Shown piece by piece: positions 26,898 to 36,027 of a DNA stretch of 64,000 nt. The DNA comes from G963664115 sp965263045. GTDB lineage: Bacteria; Acidobacteriota; Terriglobia; 20CM-2-55-15. How positions within the stretch are numbered: the first letter of the stretch is position 1; the number at the start of each line of letters is the position of its first letter. Location of the stretch: the NCBI GenBank assembly GCA_965263045.1, contig CBDHGK010000041.1, positions 806,001 through 870,000 of the forward strand. The letters run 5' to 3'. A model generated the notes under the pieces. That model had not been told where the DNA came from. It saw only the letters and a list, made by a program, of their open reading frames with translations, and did no database searches. Position numbers and translations under genes: made by a program.

Positions 26898-26999
26898 GGT
26901 TTCACGAAAGGGGATACTCGGAATATGACAGATGGAGCCATGCCCTACTCAGAGTATCGATTCTCAATGAACTTGTTTGGGCAAAATAAAATTGCCTAA

Positions 27000-27074
27000 C
27001 ACGGGTTGCAGTGGACGGCCTTCCGCTGGCGCTCCAGGCTCCGCGGGTGGTCGAGGTTCACGTTTGGGGCCTAA
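27000..27074. other. Short gap after the GNAT gene
   Basis: No feature recognised between the rebuilt GNAT stop and the first tandem repeat unit. Confidence 0.4.
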
Positions 27075-27585
27075 CACTTATGAGGCCCCTTCCAGTCAAG
27101 AGACAAACTTCTCCGCAGCGCTGAAGAAGCGAGGATGTCGCCGATCAGCGATGAAAGCTTTGGGCAATCCGAAACGGACTCTGTCTTAATTTCCCATAAT
27201 CGGGATTGCAGAACGTGTCTGCACCAAACACTTATTGAGACTCTGTCCGGATGGCGAATTGAATCGTCATTCGGGTGTCGGCCCACACTTATGAGGCCCC
27301 TTCCAGTCAAGAGACAAACTTCTCCGCAGCGCTGAAGAAGCGAGGATGTCGCCGATCAGCGATGAAAGCTTTGGGCAATCCGAAACGGACTCTGTCTTAA
27401 TTTCCCATAATCGGGATTGCAGAACGTGTCTGCACCAAACACTTATTGAGGCTCTGTCCGGATGGCGAATTGAATCGTCATTCGGGTGTCGGCCCACACT
27501 TATGAGGCCCCTTCCAGTCAAGTGACCCTGCCCTGGTTTGACGTACATCAAAATGCTGATAACTTTTTGATGAACGGAGGGCGAA

Positions 27586-27903
27586 ATGGGCAAGAAAGAT
27601 GGGATTCCGAATCGGCAGTACACCGATGAGTTCAAGGTGGAGGCGGTCCGGCTCGGCGAATCAATCGGGGGTAGCAGAGCCGCCAAGCGGTTGGGCATTC
27701 CGGATTCGAGCTTGTGGAATTGGATTCGGCTCAGCCGAGTCGGGAAGCTCAGGGCAGCGGATCGCAACGGGGATCCCGTGAAGCGGTCGGTGACGGAAGT
27801 TGAGGCGGAGAATGTCCGATTGCGCCGGGAGTTGGCGAGCGCGAAGCTGGACTTAGAAATCGTAAAAAAAGCGGCGGCGTATTTCGCGAAAGAGTCGCGG
27901 TGA
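27586..27903 (+). CDS. IS3-a OrfA, copy 2
   Basis: Identical in sequence to the OrfA at 19107: HTH protein of 105 residues with a seven-A slippage run near its end (27863-27869). Confidence 0.92.
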   Translation: MGKKDGIPNRQYTDEFKVEAVRLGESIGGSRAAKRLGIPDSSLWNWIRLSRVGKLRAADRNGDPVKRSVTEVEAENVRLRRELASAKLDLEIVKKAAAYFAKESR

Positions 27904-28763
27904 AGTACGCCTGGATCAAAGAGCACAGCGACCAATACAACGTGACCCGGACGTGCCGGCTACTGGAGGTATCGCGGACAGGGTACTACCAGTGGAAACG
28001 GCGAGCGCCGAGCAATCGATCGATGGCCAACGCGGCACTCGATGCCCAGGTGGCGGCGATCCACGCCGGCAGCAGGCGCAGTTACGGCCGGCCACGGATC
28101 GTGCGCGGGCTGCGCGATCAGGGCGTTCATGTCAGTCACGAACGGGTGCGCAAAAGCCTTAATCGGCAGGGCCTGCGTACGGTATATAAGCGACCCTATC
28201 GGGTGACGACCGATTCGGCCCACCACAAACCAATTGCTCCAAACATACTGGATCGGCGCTTTGATGGTTGGAAAGTCAATCGAGCATGGGCCGGCGACAT
28301 CACGTATGTCGCCACCGGAGAAGGCTGGATCTACCTGGCCTGCGTCATGGATCTGGCCAGCCGAAGGATCGTTGGTTGGTCCATGAGTGATCGGATCAAG
28401 GCCGACTTAGTTTGCCAGGCGTTGAAGTCGGCGTACTGGCGGCGCAAACCACCAGAAGGTTTGATTATGCATTCGGATCGCGGCAGCCAATACGCCAGCG
28501 ATAGCCATCGGCGATTAATCAAAGACTACCGGATGATTCAATCGATGAGCCGGCGGGCCGATTGCTGGGACAACGCAGCGATGGAGAGCTTCTTCAAGAC
28601 GCTGAAGGTCGAACGCATCCACCGGCTGCGCTACGCCACCCGAGCACTGGCCAAACTCGATATCGTCGACTGGATCGAGGGCTTCTATAATCGAAGCCGC
28701 ATGCATTCGTCGATCGGCTACAAGACACCGGTCGACGTTGAGTCCAACCTTATGACTGCTTAG
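27900..28763 (+). CDS. IS3-a OrfB transposase, copy 2
   Basis: Identical to the OrfB at 19421; complete DDE core (WAGDITYV, MHSDRGSQY, NAAMESFF). It overlaps OrfA by 4 bp, as in copy 1. Confidence 0.95.
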   Translation: MKYAWIKEHSDQYNVTRTCRLLEVSRTGYYQWKRRAPSNRSMANAALDAQVAAIHAGSRRSYGRPRIVRGLRDQGVHVSHERVRKSLNRQGLRTVYKRPYRVTTDSAHHKPIAPNILDRRFDGWKVNRAWAGDITYVATGEGWIYLACVMDLASRRIVGWSMSDRIKADLVCQALKSAYWRRKPPEGLIMHSDRGSQYASDSHRRLIKDYRMIQSMSRRADCWDNAAMESFFKTLKVERIHRLRYATRALAKLDIVDWIEGFYNRSRMHSSIGYKTPVDVESNLMTA

Positions 28764-29272
28764 GGAACTGGTGTACGTCAAATCGAGGCAGGGTCAAAGA
28801 GACAAACTTCTCCGCAGCGCTGAAGAAGCGAGGATGTCGCCGATCAGCGATGAAAGCTTTGGGCAATCCGAAACGGACTCTGTCTTAATTTCCCATAATC
28901 GGGATTGCAGAACGTGTCTGCACCAAACACTTATTGAGGCTCTGTCCGGATGGCGAATTGAATCGTCATTCGGGTGTCGGCCCACAGTGGGGTCGACGGC
29001 ACTAGAAACAGATCCGAAGCCCTCCTACCGCCCTATTCAAAGAGAAGGCTCGAGGCCAGTTATATCCAGGGTCGGGTGAGGGGCAGAGCACGAACCGAGA
29101 GCCGTAAATTGTGGGCGGAGCCGGCAACGGGTGTCCAATCAAGCGAATGGATTCGGGAATTGTGGTTCGAGGACGGCCGGAGTGGTCGAAGCCACAGTGA
29201 TGACAGCCAATCGATTCGAACTCGCCCCGGGATGTTCCAGTTAGACTCCAGGCTCACCCGCGCCGCTCCATA

Positions 29273-30316
29273 TCAACGGTTGAAGAATTGATTCACATCG
29301 AATGCCTCCCCGCGTCGCAGCATGGCGTAGACGGCGCGGGCCAGTTTGTGAGCCAGAATGCTCAGGGCCTTGCCCTTGCCGTGACGGTGTTCAAGCCGGG
29401 CGACGAATGCCTGTCCTTTGGGGTTGTTCTTCAGAAACAGAACTGCGGCTTCCGAGAATGCCCACTTCAGATTCGGGTTGCCGATCTTCGCGCCACCGGA
29501 ACCGGAAACCTTGCCGGCGGATTCCTTCTTCGGTTTGACCAGACGGGCATAGGACACGAAATGCTGAACGCTGGGAAAGCGTCGAATCTCATGGACTTCG
29601 TAGAGGATCACCAGGGCCAGGATCGGACCAATGCCCGGGACCGTGCGCAACAGGTGGAAGACTTGCGGGTCGTGTTGTTTCGCTTGTCGGACGATCTGGA
29701 GTTCCAGCCCCGTCAGTAGCCGGTCGTACTCGCCGATCAGTTCCAGATCCAACCGGACAATCTCACGGGCTCCAGGATCGGCGAAACGTTCGGCCACCCC
29801 ATCCCGATTGGACTTATAAGCGATCTTCTTTCCGATCGGTGGCAGGTTGTACTGATGGTTCGTGTTCTGGATGTGGGCCAGTCGCTCGGATCGTTGCCGC
29901 ATCAGGTGGATCCGACGGCGCAGCAGATCCCGGGTCGAACGCATCGGTTGGGGATAGACATAGGCTTCAGGAATCATGCCGCCACGCAACAGGGCGGCAA
30001 TCTTATGCGCATCGATCTTGTCGTTCTTGGCTTTGCCGCCGTGGATCGCCTTCATGTACAGGGCGTGGCCCAGCACAAAGGAAATCTTCTCCCGGGCACA
30101 CAGGTCCGCCAGCCAGTACCAGGTGAAGATGCATTCCACAGCCACGGCCAGGCCTGACCGATACGGGCCGACCACTTCGAGAAACGCTTCCGGGTTCGCC
30201 TTCAAGTTTCGATGCACCAGGATGGCTCCAGACGGATCCAGAATGCAGACATACATGCTTCGGGCATGAAGATCAATTCCACAGTAATACGGATGTTGTT
30301 GGGTATAGAATCTCAT
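29273..30316 (-). CDS. IS110-family transposase
   Basis: 347 residues. The N-terminal RuvC-like DEDD domain has YYCGIDLHARSMYVCIL (D), LAVAVECIFTWYWLADLC (E) and GKAKNDKIDAHKIAALL (DxxD). The C-terminal Transposase_20 domain has VPGIGPILALVILYEVHEI and SGSGGAKIGNPNLKWAF, where the catalytic Ser region lies. These enzymes use a bridge RNA to select target and donor and leave no conventional inverted repeats. ATG follows GGAGGAGACCTCG. Intact. Confidence 0.93.
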   Translation of the reverse strand: MRFYTQQHPYYCGIDLHARSMYVCILDPSGAILVHRNLKANPEAFLEVVGPYRSGLAVAVECIFTWYWLADLCAREKISFVLGHALYMKAIHGGKAKNDKIDAHKIAALLRGGMIPEAYVYPQPMRSTRDLLRRRIHLMRQRSERLAHIQNTNHQYNLPPIGKKIAYKSNRDGVAERFADPGAREIVRLDLELIGEYDRLLTGLELQIVRQAKQHDPQVFHLLRTVPGIGPILALVILYEVHEIRRFPSVQHFVSYARLVKPKKESAGKVSGSGGAKIGNPNLKWAFSEAAVLFLKNNPKGQAFVARLEHRHGKGKALSILAHKLARAVYAMLRRGEAFDVNQFFNR

Positions 30317-30445
30317 CGAGGTCTCCTCCTTACATTTGTCCCCCTTCGGGGAGGACGTCCACCATTAGGATGGTCGATTATTCGACCAAGCCTGCTTTAG
30401 GAGGAGGCCTCAATCAGTATCAAGCCGCTGCAACTGGCGGGGCCG
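30317..30445 (-). ncRNA. Candidate IS110 bridge RNA region
   Basis: The non-coding end upstream of the transposase is rich in short hairpins: CCCC-CTTC-GGGG near 30343, CCATTAGGATGG, and TCGATTATTCGA near 30370. In the IS110 group the bridge RNA is made from this end. The assignment comes from position and foldability only; boundaries are guesses. Confidence 0.45.
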
Positions 30446-30464
30446 GCAAAAGAGGTGAAAATCA

Positions 30465-30504
30465 TTCTCAAGTCCTGGCAAATCATCTTCGCGGACATTG
30501 AGAA
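30465..30504 (+). repeat. 40-bp dispersed repeat, copy 3
   Basis: TTCTCAAGTCCTGGCAAATC, then ATCTTCGCGGACATTGAGAA. The terminal TTCTCAA and TTGAGAA are inverted repeats. It lies between the IS110 end and IS256 copy C. Confidence 0.8.
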
Positions 30505-30573
30505 TTGAACCCACCACTTTCCGATAAGCCAAATATACGTCCAAGTGGACTGCCATGGCCTTCTGATTTACTG

Positions 30574-32013
30574 GAATGTGTGCCAATCTTAGTTGGAAAT
30601 TGAAACGGCTCCAAACCCCATGGTTTGATGGTATTGGAAGAAACAACATCAAGCCTGTAAGAGAAAGGAGCCGAGATGAGGAGTCTGTTACGTTCGGTAA
30701 AGAAACGCAAGAAGTCGCGTGTGCTGGGTGAGGTCGAGGTCCTGAGCCGGGAGGAATACTCGGGACTGGAATTGGACTCGAAGGTGGAGATGATTCGGGC
30801 GTTGATCCCACTGGGGTTGATGCACGTGGAGGAGTTGCTCGACGAGGAAGTGAAGTCGTTGGCGGGTGAGCGATACGCACGAAAGGAGGCGGCGTTGCGG
30901 GGCCGGCGACACGGGAGCAATCCGGGGACCGTGGGGCTGGGTGGCCAGCGGGTGCCGGTTCGGGTGCCTCGAGTGCGCAGCGTGGCGGGCGGGGAGATTC
31001 CGCTTCGGACCTACGAGGAACTCAGTCCGGGTGGCGCGGTGAACGAGCTACTGCTCAGACGTGTGCTGTATGGGATCTCCTGCCGGAACTATGAATCGGC
31101 CGCTGAAGCGATTCCGGGAGCGATCGGACTGTCGAGTTCGACGGTGTCTCGAGGATTCGTCCAGGCGAGTGCCGCGAAACTTCGGGAGATGCAGGAGCGG
31201 GATCTGAGTGGCGAGGACGTCGTGGCGATCTTCCGGACGGGAAGGCGTTTGCCGACGCCCTGATGGTAGTGGCCCTGGGCGTCACGCTTTCGGGCGACAA
31301 ACGCTTCTTGGGCTTCGTGGAGACCGACACGGAGAACGAGCAAGTGCTGACTCCGTTTCTCCGTTCGTTGATGGAGCGGGGCCTGGACATCTCTGAAGGC
31401 GTGCTGGTGATTGTCGACGGCGGCAAAGGTCTGCGGGCGGCGGTCAAGAAGGCATTCAGGAATCGAGCCCTGGTCCAACGCTGCCAATGGCACAAACGCG
31501 AGAACGTCGTGAGATACCTATCGAAGACCGAGCAAGCCGTGTGGCGACGCCGGCTGCAGCGGGCCTACGAGCGCCCGGAGTACGACGAAGCTCGGGCGGC
31601 GCTCGGAGAGCTCCATGGAGAGCTCGAGGAGCGAAACCAATCGGGGGCTGCGAGCCTTGAGGAAGGCCTGGAAGAGACCCTCACGTTGCATCGGCTCGGC
31701 GTGTACGGGGTCTTGGGCCGTTCGTTCAAGACGACGAATTGCCTGGAATCGGTCAATGCCCTTGTCGAGGAAAGGTGTGCGAAGGTCGATCATTGGAAGA
31801 ACTCGAGTCAGCGGCAACGCTGGTTGGCGACGGCGCTCATCGACATCGAACCGCGCCTGAGGAAGGTGATCGGCTACCGTCATCTTCCAAAGCTCCGCGA
31901 AGCCCTCCAGCGAGAGCTGAAAATTGAGGCGAAGACGTCGACGAGATCGAAGAAGAAGGTTGCATGACCCATCGTGAGCCGTGGAGAGTTTCAACTAAGA
32001 ATGGGCTTGACTC
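30574..32013 (+). mobile_element. IS256-family element, copy C
   Basis: 1440 bp, one base shorter than the other complete copies. The 8-bp target ATTTACTG is duplicated at 30566-30573 and 32014-32021. Confidence 0.96.
30676..31967 (+). pseudogene. IS256-family transposase with frameshift (copy C)
   Basis: Nearly identical to the 430-residue transposase, but GATCTTCCGGACGGG near 31234 replaces GATCTTCCTGGACGGG: one T is missing. The first frame stops at 31263 after VVAIFRTGRRLPTP, exactly at the first catalytic Asp (FLDGKAF). The second frame runs 31263-31967. This copy cannot make an active enzyme but could be moved in trans. Confidence 0.95.
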
Positions 32014-32313
32014 ATTTACTGTAGTTGGAAGGAGTCTTCGCTGGTTAAAAGGTTCAATGGCTGGGAGATAAAAAGCGATTCGAACTCATTCTGGCAGACA
32101 GTGCTGAAGTACTTGACACTCTGTCCGGACCTGTCTGCTGTAGGACGTTTTCACGATGAGCGATTCTGGAAGACTGAGCGGGCTGTCTCTAGTCCCTGAA
32201 CAAGCGTGATTGATGAGGAATTGAAAGTGGAATAACCGCCGAAGTACCCGAAATGCCCCCTCTCCGTGCGAAAAAAACCTTGGACAGATTCTTTGGAGAA
32301 GGAGGCATTTCAG
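32014..32313. other. Non-coding stretch before IS1380-b
   Basis: No gene recognised. The right part should contain the left end of the IS1380-type element; I could not find its exact terminus. A good ribosome site (GAGAAGGAGGC) precedes 32314. Confidence 0.4.
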
Positions 32314-33846
32314 ATGAACGATTATACGCGCAAGAACATGAGGAACCGCAAGCGGCGAATTGAGCGTCGGCTTGGGGATCGGAATTGGAAAGATCAGGCG
32401 AAGCCGATGCTGTCGGCGCGCAACATCCGGTACGAGATGGGAGACCGGATGAGGGGTCTGTCGGTGGGCGGCATCGGAATGATGCATCAGGTGGCGCGGC
32501 GGACCGGACTGATCGAAGCCATCGACAAGGACGTGCATGTGCTGAAGCGGCATCTGCCCTACCAGGAATCGGATCACGTGTTGAACATCGCCTACAACGC
32601 GTTGAGTGGGGGCACGTGTATGGAAGATATCGAACTGCGGCGCAATGACGAAGTGTATCTGGACGCGTTGGGAGCACAGCGGATTCCGGATCCGACCACG
32701 GCGGGAGACTTCTGCCGGCGATTTGAGGAAGACGACGTGGAGTCGCTGATGGACACGTTCAATAAAGTGCGGCTGAAAGTCTGGCGCCAGCAGCCCGATG
32801 CGTTTTTCGAGGAAGCGGTTCTGGAGGCGGACGGGACATTGGCCCCAACCACCGGAGAATGCAAAGACGGGATGGACGTGGCCTACGACGGGACATGGGG
32901 TTATCACCCACTGTTGATTTCGCTGGCGAACACGGCCGAACCGTTATACCTGGTGAACCGGAGCGGCAACCGGCCCTCGCATGAGGGAGCGGCCAAACGG
33001 TTCGATCAGGCAATCGCGTTGTGCCAGCGTGCGGGGTTCGATCAGATCCTGCTGCGCGGGGACACCGACTTCAGCCAGACCCGGTATTTGGATGGATGGG
33101 ACGACCAGGGCGTGGGCTTCATCTTCGGCATCGACGCGATGAAAAACCTGGTGGCCCGGGCCGACCAATTGGAGCCGGACTGCTGGGCGCGCCTGGAACG
33201 TCCCGCCAAGTACGAGGTAGCCAGCCAACCCCGCCAGCGTCCCGACAAGGTCAAGGAACGGATCGTTCGGGAGCGTGACTTTGAGAATATCCGCTTGCGG
33301 GGCGAGGATGTGGCCGAGTTTGCGTATCGGCCCGGAGCCTGCGATCGGGACTACCGCGTCGTTGTGGTGCGAAAGAATCTGTCGGTGGCCAAAGGGGAGC
33401 AGGTGTTGTTCGACGACATCCGGTACTTCTTCTACATTACCAACCGTGCGGATCCTGCGGACCAGATCGTGATGCGTGCGAATCAACGGTGCAATCAAGA
33501 GAATCTTATTGAGCAGCTCAAGAACGGCGTACACGCCTTGGGGATGCCGGTCGGGGATCAGACCAGCAACTGGGCCTACATGGTGATGGCCTCACTGGCC
33601 TGGACACTGAAGGCGTGGTTTGCGTTATTGCTGCCCGAAACCGGACGTTGGGGCCAGAAGTATCAGGCCGAGAAGCAGACCGTGCTACGCATGGAGTTCA
33701 AAACGTTCCTGAACGCCTTCATGCTCGTGCCTTGCCAGCTCGTGCGTACTGGTCGGCGCATCGTCTTCCGGCTGATGGCCTGGAACCCGTGGTTGCCAGT
33801 CTTGTTTCGTGCCGTGGATGTGTTGCGTCAACCTCTGCGATGCTGA
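32314..33846 (+). CDS. IS1380-family transposase (type b)
   Basis: 510 residues from MNDYTRKNMRNRKRRIERRL. The DDE_Tnp_1 core has VLEADGTLAPTTGECKDGMD, ILLRGDTDFSQTRYLDGWDD (RGDTDF, typical of IS1380), and the C-terminal region MRANQRCNQENLIEQLKNGV with the catalytic Glu, followed by NWAYMVMASLAWTLKAWFAL. The ATG at 32314 is preferred over the open frame from 32266 because AGGAGG precedes it. Distinct from the type-a element at 62526, with which it shares only the family pattern. Intact. Confidence 0.93.
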   Translation: MNDYTRKNMRNRKRRIERRLGDRNWKDQAKPMLSARNIRYEMGDRMRGLSVGGIGMMHQVARRTGLIEAIDKDVHVLKRHLPYQESDHVLNIAYNALSGGTCMEDIELRRNDEVYLDALGAQRIPDPTTAGDFCRRFEEDDVESLMDTFNKVRLKVWRQQPDAFFEEAVLEADGTLAPTTGECKDGMDVAYDGTWGYHPLLISLANTAEPLYLVNRSGNRPSHEGAAKRFDQAIALCQRAGFDQILLRGDTDFSQTRYLDGWDDQGVGFIFGIDAMKNLVARADQLEPDCWARLERPAKYEVASQPRQRPDKVKERIVRERDFENIRLRGEDVAEFAYRPGACDRDYRVVVVRKNLSVAKGEQVLFDDIRYFFYITNRADPADQIVMRANQRCNQENLIEQLKNGVHALGMPVGDQTSNWAYMVMASLAWTLKAWFALLLPETGRWGQKYQAEKQTVLRMEFKTFLNAFMLVPCQLVRTGRRIVFRLMAWNPWLPVLFRAVDVLRQPLRC

Positions 33847-34016
33847 CCCGATCATGGATCTGAGCCCGGGCGGTCGAGGTCCCGGTTTCTTTCAACCCTT
33901 CAAACAGACACGGCGAGGCGGCAACTGAAACAGATACAACACGAACCGCATACCTGGAAAAAGCGATCTGGGAACGGGAGCTTATGCCTCCAATTTTACG
34001 GCCGTGAACCGGCCGT

Positions 34017-34853
34017 TTGTCCACTGGTTATGCGCTTGTTTTGGGTCTAGTCACGTTCGAAAGTCGGCGCGCGAAGGAGGTCTCGGAGCTGATACGCCGA
34101 CAGGGAGGAGAGCCGATGAGCGCGCCCGCTCTACAGGAAGTGCCACTATCTAAAAACGAGCCGGCGGTCGAGTTTGCGCGCGCGTTGTGTCGCGGCGAGA
34201 TCGATATAGTGGTTCTTCTGACAGGAGTCGGGACCCGATTTCTCGCGCAAGCGGTTTTCGAGCAGATGGATCGAGAGGAATTCATTGCTGCCCTTGCCTC
34301 TGCAACTACCGTGACACGAGGACCGAAGCCAGTGGCCGCGCTCCGCGAGTTCGGCTTGAAACCCACGATATCTGTTCCTGAGCCGAACACTTGGCGGGAA
34401 CTGCTGGCGACTTTGGACGAACGGGTTGAGCTGCTCAGCAAGCGAGTCGCAGTGCAGGAATATGGCCAACGGAATCCGGAGCTGCTAGCGGGCCTGCGAG
34501 AGCGCGGCGCAGAAGTGTTGACCGTACCGGTTTACCGCTGGGCTCTTCCCGAGAATCTGAGGCCTCTGCACGAGGCGATCCAGCAGATTCTCGAGGGCAA
34601 GATCGACATCGCGCTGTTCATGAGCGCGGTTCAGGTGGATCACCTCTTCCAGGTTGCCGGACCAGAAGTGGCCGACTCCTTGAGATTGGCCTTTCAAGAC
34701 GTCCTGGTCGCGTCGATCGGCCCGATCTGTAGCATTGCCATTAAACGACACGGCCTTCAGGTCGACCTCGAGCCAGATCATCCGAAGATGGGTTCCCTTA
34801 TTGCTGCCGTCGCCGAGCGTGCGCCAGCATTGGTTCGGACGAAGCGGTCCTGA
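34017..34853 (+). CDS. hemD: Uroporphyrinogen-III synthase (N-terminus uncertain)
   Basis: 278 residues from a TTG at 34017. The family pattern is clear: LVTFESRRAKEVSELIRRQG, ALQEVPLSKNEPAVEFARAL, VLLTGVGTRFL, TVTRGPKPVAALREFGLKP, VQEYGQRNPELLAGLRERGA, FMSAVQVDHLFQ and VASIGPICSIAIKRHG. HemD closes and inverts the last pyrrole ring in haem/corrin synthesis. The first residues before GLVTFESRR do not look natural, and IS1380-b lies just upstream. The native start and promoter may have been replaced. No other haem gene is nearby. Confidence 0.85.
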   Translation: MSTGYALVLGLVTFESRRAKEVSELIRRQGGEPMSAPALQEVPLSKNEPAVEFARALCRGEIDIVVLLTGVGTRFLAQAVFEQMDREEFIAALASATTVTRGPKPVAALREFGLKPTISVPEPNTWRELLATLDERVELLSKRVAVQEYGQRNPELLAGLRERGAEVLTVPVYRWALPENLRPLHEAIQQILEGKIDIALFMSAVQVDHLFQVAGPEVADSLRLAFQDVLVASIGPICSIAIKRHGLQVDLEPDHPKMGSLIAAVAERAPALVRTKRS

Positions 34854-34960
34854 ACCCCGCGTCCGGACACGACGCCAACATCTATTGCCAGAAACGGATG
34901 TAGGAACTTGAAGAAGCACCGTAAAGTGGGCCGTCCGTCCCTGTCTACCGCTGAAATCCA

Positions 34961-35000
34961 TTCTCAAGTCCTGTTAAATCATCTTGTCGGAAGTTGAGAA
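34961..35000 (+). repeat. 40-bp dispersed repeat, copy 4
   Basis: TTCTCAAGTCCTGTTAAATC, then ATCTTGTCGGAAGTTGAGAA, with perfect 7-bp terminal inverted arms. It lies about 107 bp after hemD, outside any IS. Confidence 0.8.
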
Positions 35001-35454
35001 TTGAAATCATCCCTTTACGCAGGGGGACTAGGAACTTGGACGCTGTTTTAGCTCATCTTTTTCGATTTGGCTTGTCTTGTTAGATGGTGTTAGATGAGAA
35101 GTGAAGATTTGTGCAAGATTATTCGTGCCTGTGACGAACCCGCTTCAGCAATCCCAGGTCCTCGTGATTTAGGAAGTGGCGATGAATGACAAAGTCGCCA
35201 GTAAGCTCAGGAATCGTTGACGGATCTTGACGTGGCCCGGCGGTAGCGTCTCGTCGTCGTCCTTCTTCACCCTAGGCGTATCATTCGGGCATCTTCCTCA
35301 AGCCCGAGCCCTCAGCGAATGAGAGTCGGCAACCACGCGACAATTGCTATAACGAAATCGCTGTCGACGCGGATCTATCCAGTCGCTGCCCACCCATGTT
35401 GTTGAGGGTGTTTCGTGTTGAACTGCGTGCGTGCTTGCTTGATGCGACACCTTC
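35001..35454. other. Gene-poor stretch
   Basis: No intact gene. On the minus strand about 35127-35235 a short open piece reads PELTGDFVIHRHFLNHEDLG and stops after RVRHRHE. It could be the C-terminal relic of a protein I do not recognise. Confidence 0.35.
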
Positions 35455-35736
35455 GTGGCTATCGGCGTTGCGTATCGTCCGCGGAATCCGGAAACGACAG
35501 TGCTGTATCCGGTCGTTGCGGAACAATTGGAAACTTTCCTTGCCATTAAACAGGAGCGCGATCGGCCGGTTCGCCAATTCGTTGAAAGAGAGTTCCGTGC
35601 CTTCCTCGATTGCGGAATTCTCGCGCGGGGTTTTCTGCGGCTTCACTGTCAGGGCTGTGGAGATGATGGCCGCATTCCAAAAAGCCATGCAGAAACAACA
35701 GCAGCAAGAACTCTGATAGAGGGCGGCATATTGTGA
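35455..35736 (+). pseudogene. IS91-family transposase, N-terminal relic
   Basis: The frame reads AYRPRNPETTVLYPVVAEQL, ETFLAIKQERD, FVEREFRAFLDCGILARGFL and RLHCQGCGDD. This matches the N-terminal zinc-binding region of the larger IS91 transposases, which normally goes on with more cysteines; here it degenerates and stops. It is a different subfamily from the element at 17470. Bases 35737-36000 downstream hold no supportable gene. Confidence 0.7.
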
Positions 35737-35991
35737 CCCGACCAGCGAGTGGCCTGGTGGGTGTCGCGGAGATAGCGGGTGGACTGGCCAACGATATGCT
35801 TCCCGCATCCCGGCCTCATCCGCTCGTGGACTCATGTGCTTGCTGGCCCTCGGCCTCGGAGGGCCTGCGGCAACACCTGCAACCGAACTGTAAGGACAGG
35901 TCTATAGAGCCCGGCAACTTCGACGGCCGGGATGATCGCTCACCACTGATCTGCAAAGTTCCTGAAGCTGTGCCCCCGGGTACGGTGTACC

Positions 35992-36020
35992 TTGACAAGG
36001 GAAGCCAGCGATTCAAAATA
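35992..36020 (+). promoter_or_regulatory. Possible promoter of the pyruvate kinase gene
   Basis: TTGACA at 35992-35997, a 17-bp spacer, then AAAATA at 36015-36020. Transcription would start almost at the ATG (36028), giving a leaderless or near-leaderless mRNA. The -10 match is weak. Confidence 0.3.
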
Positions 36021-36027
36021 TAGCCCA

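Larger units (their letters stand above)
23894..26999 (+). pseudogene. GNAT acetyltransferase interrupted by IS256 and IS630
   Basis: Host segments are 23894-24268, 25718-25742 and 26898-26999, plus one TA. The first reads through YLRQELRGSGCGKRLMKWAI (acetyl-CoA binding RxxGxG/A loop) to EFWSDVRFQ. After removal of IS256 and one 8-bp duplicate the frame continues RAHRFFQHL. After removal of IS630 and one TA it continues GFTKGDTRNMTDGAMPYSEY and ends NKIA. The rebuilt protein is one uninterrupted GNAT (about 168 residues) with the usual RAHRF-LGF and SEY end motifs. No other mutation is seen, so both insertions are young. Confidence 0.9.
27523..28796 (+). mobile_element. IS3-family element (type a), copy 2
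   Basis: 1274 bp, ends TGACCCTGCC and GGCAGGGTCA, with the 3-bp duplication AAG at 27520-27522 and 28797-28799. Because the third 211-bp unit continues across it, this is the original, undisturbed insertion. Confidence 0.96.
27075..28986 (+). repeat. 211-bp tandem repeat, three units, third split by IS3-a
   Basis: Units begin with CACTTATGAGGCCCCTTCC at 27075, 27286 and 27497. They are nearly identical (for example GAGACTCTGTCC in unit 1 against GAGGCTCTGTCC later). Unit 3 is interrupted at 27522 and resumes at 28800, ending about 28984. Each unit contains a short ORF-like segment, but I do not believe it is coding. Bases 28987-29270 after it show no recognisable gene. Confidence 0.93.

Noticed and set aside
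27075..28986. Tandem repeat as a CRISPR array
   Set aside because: The period is 211 bp with near-identical full units and no alternating spacers; no cas gene is present.
28974..29291. 105-codon frame between the tandem repeat and IS110
   Set aside because: Composition is that of random GC-rich sequence; no ribosome site or similarity.
34961..35000. 40-bp repeat as a sigma-28 flagellar promoter (CTCAAGTCC ... CGGAAG)
   Set aside because: The spacing between the two boxes is about 3 bases too long, and the copies do not sit in front of motility genes.
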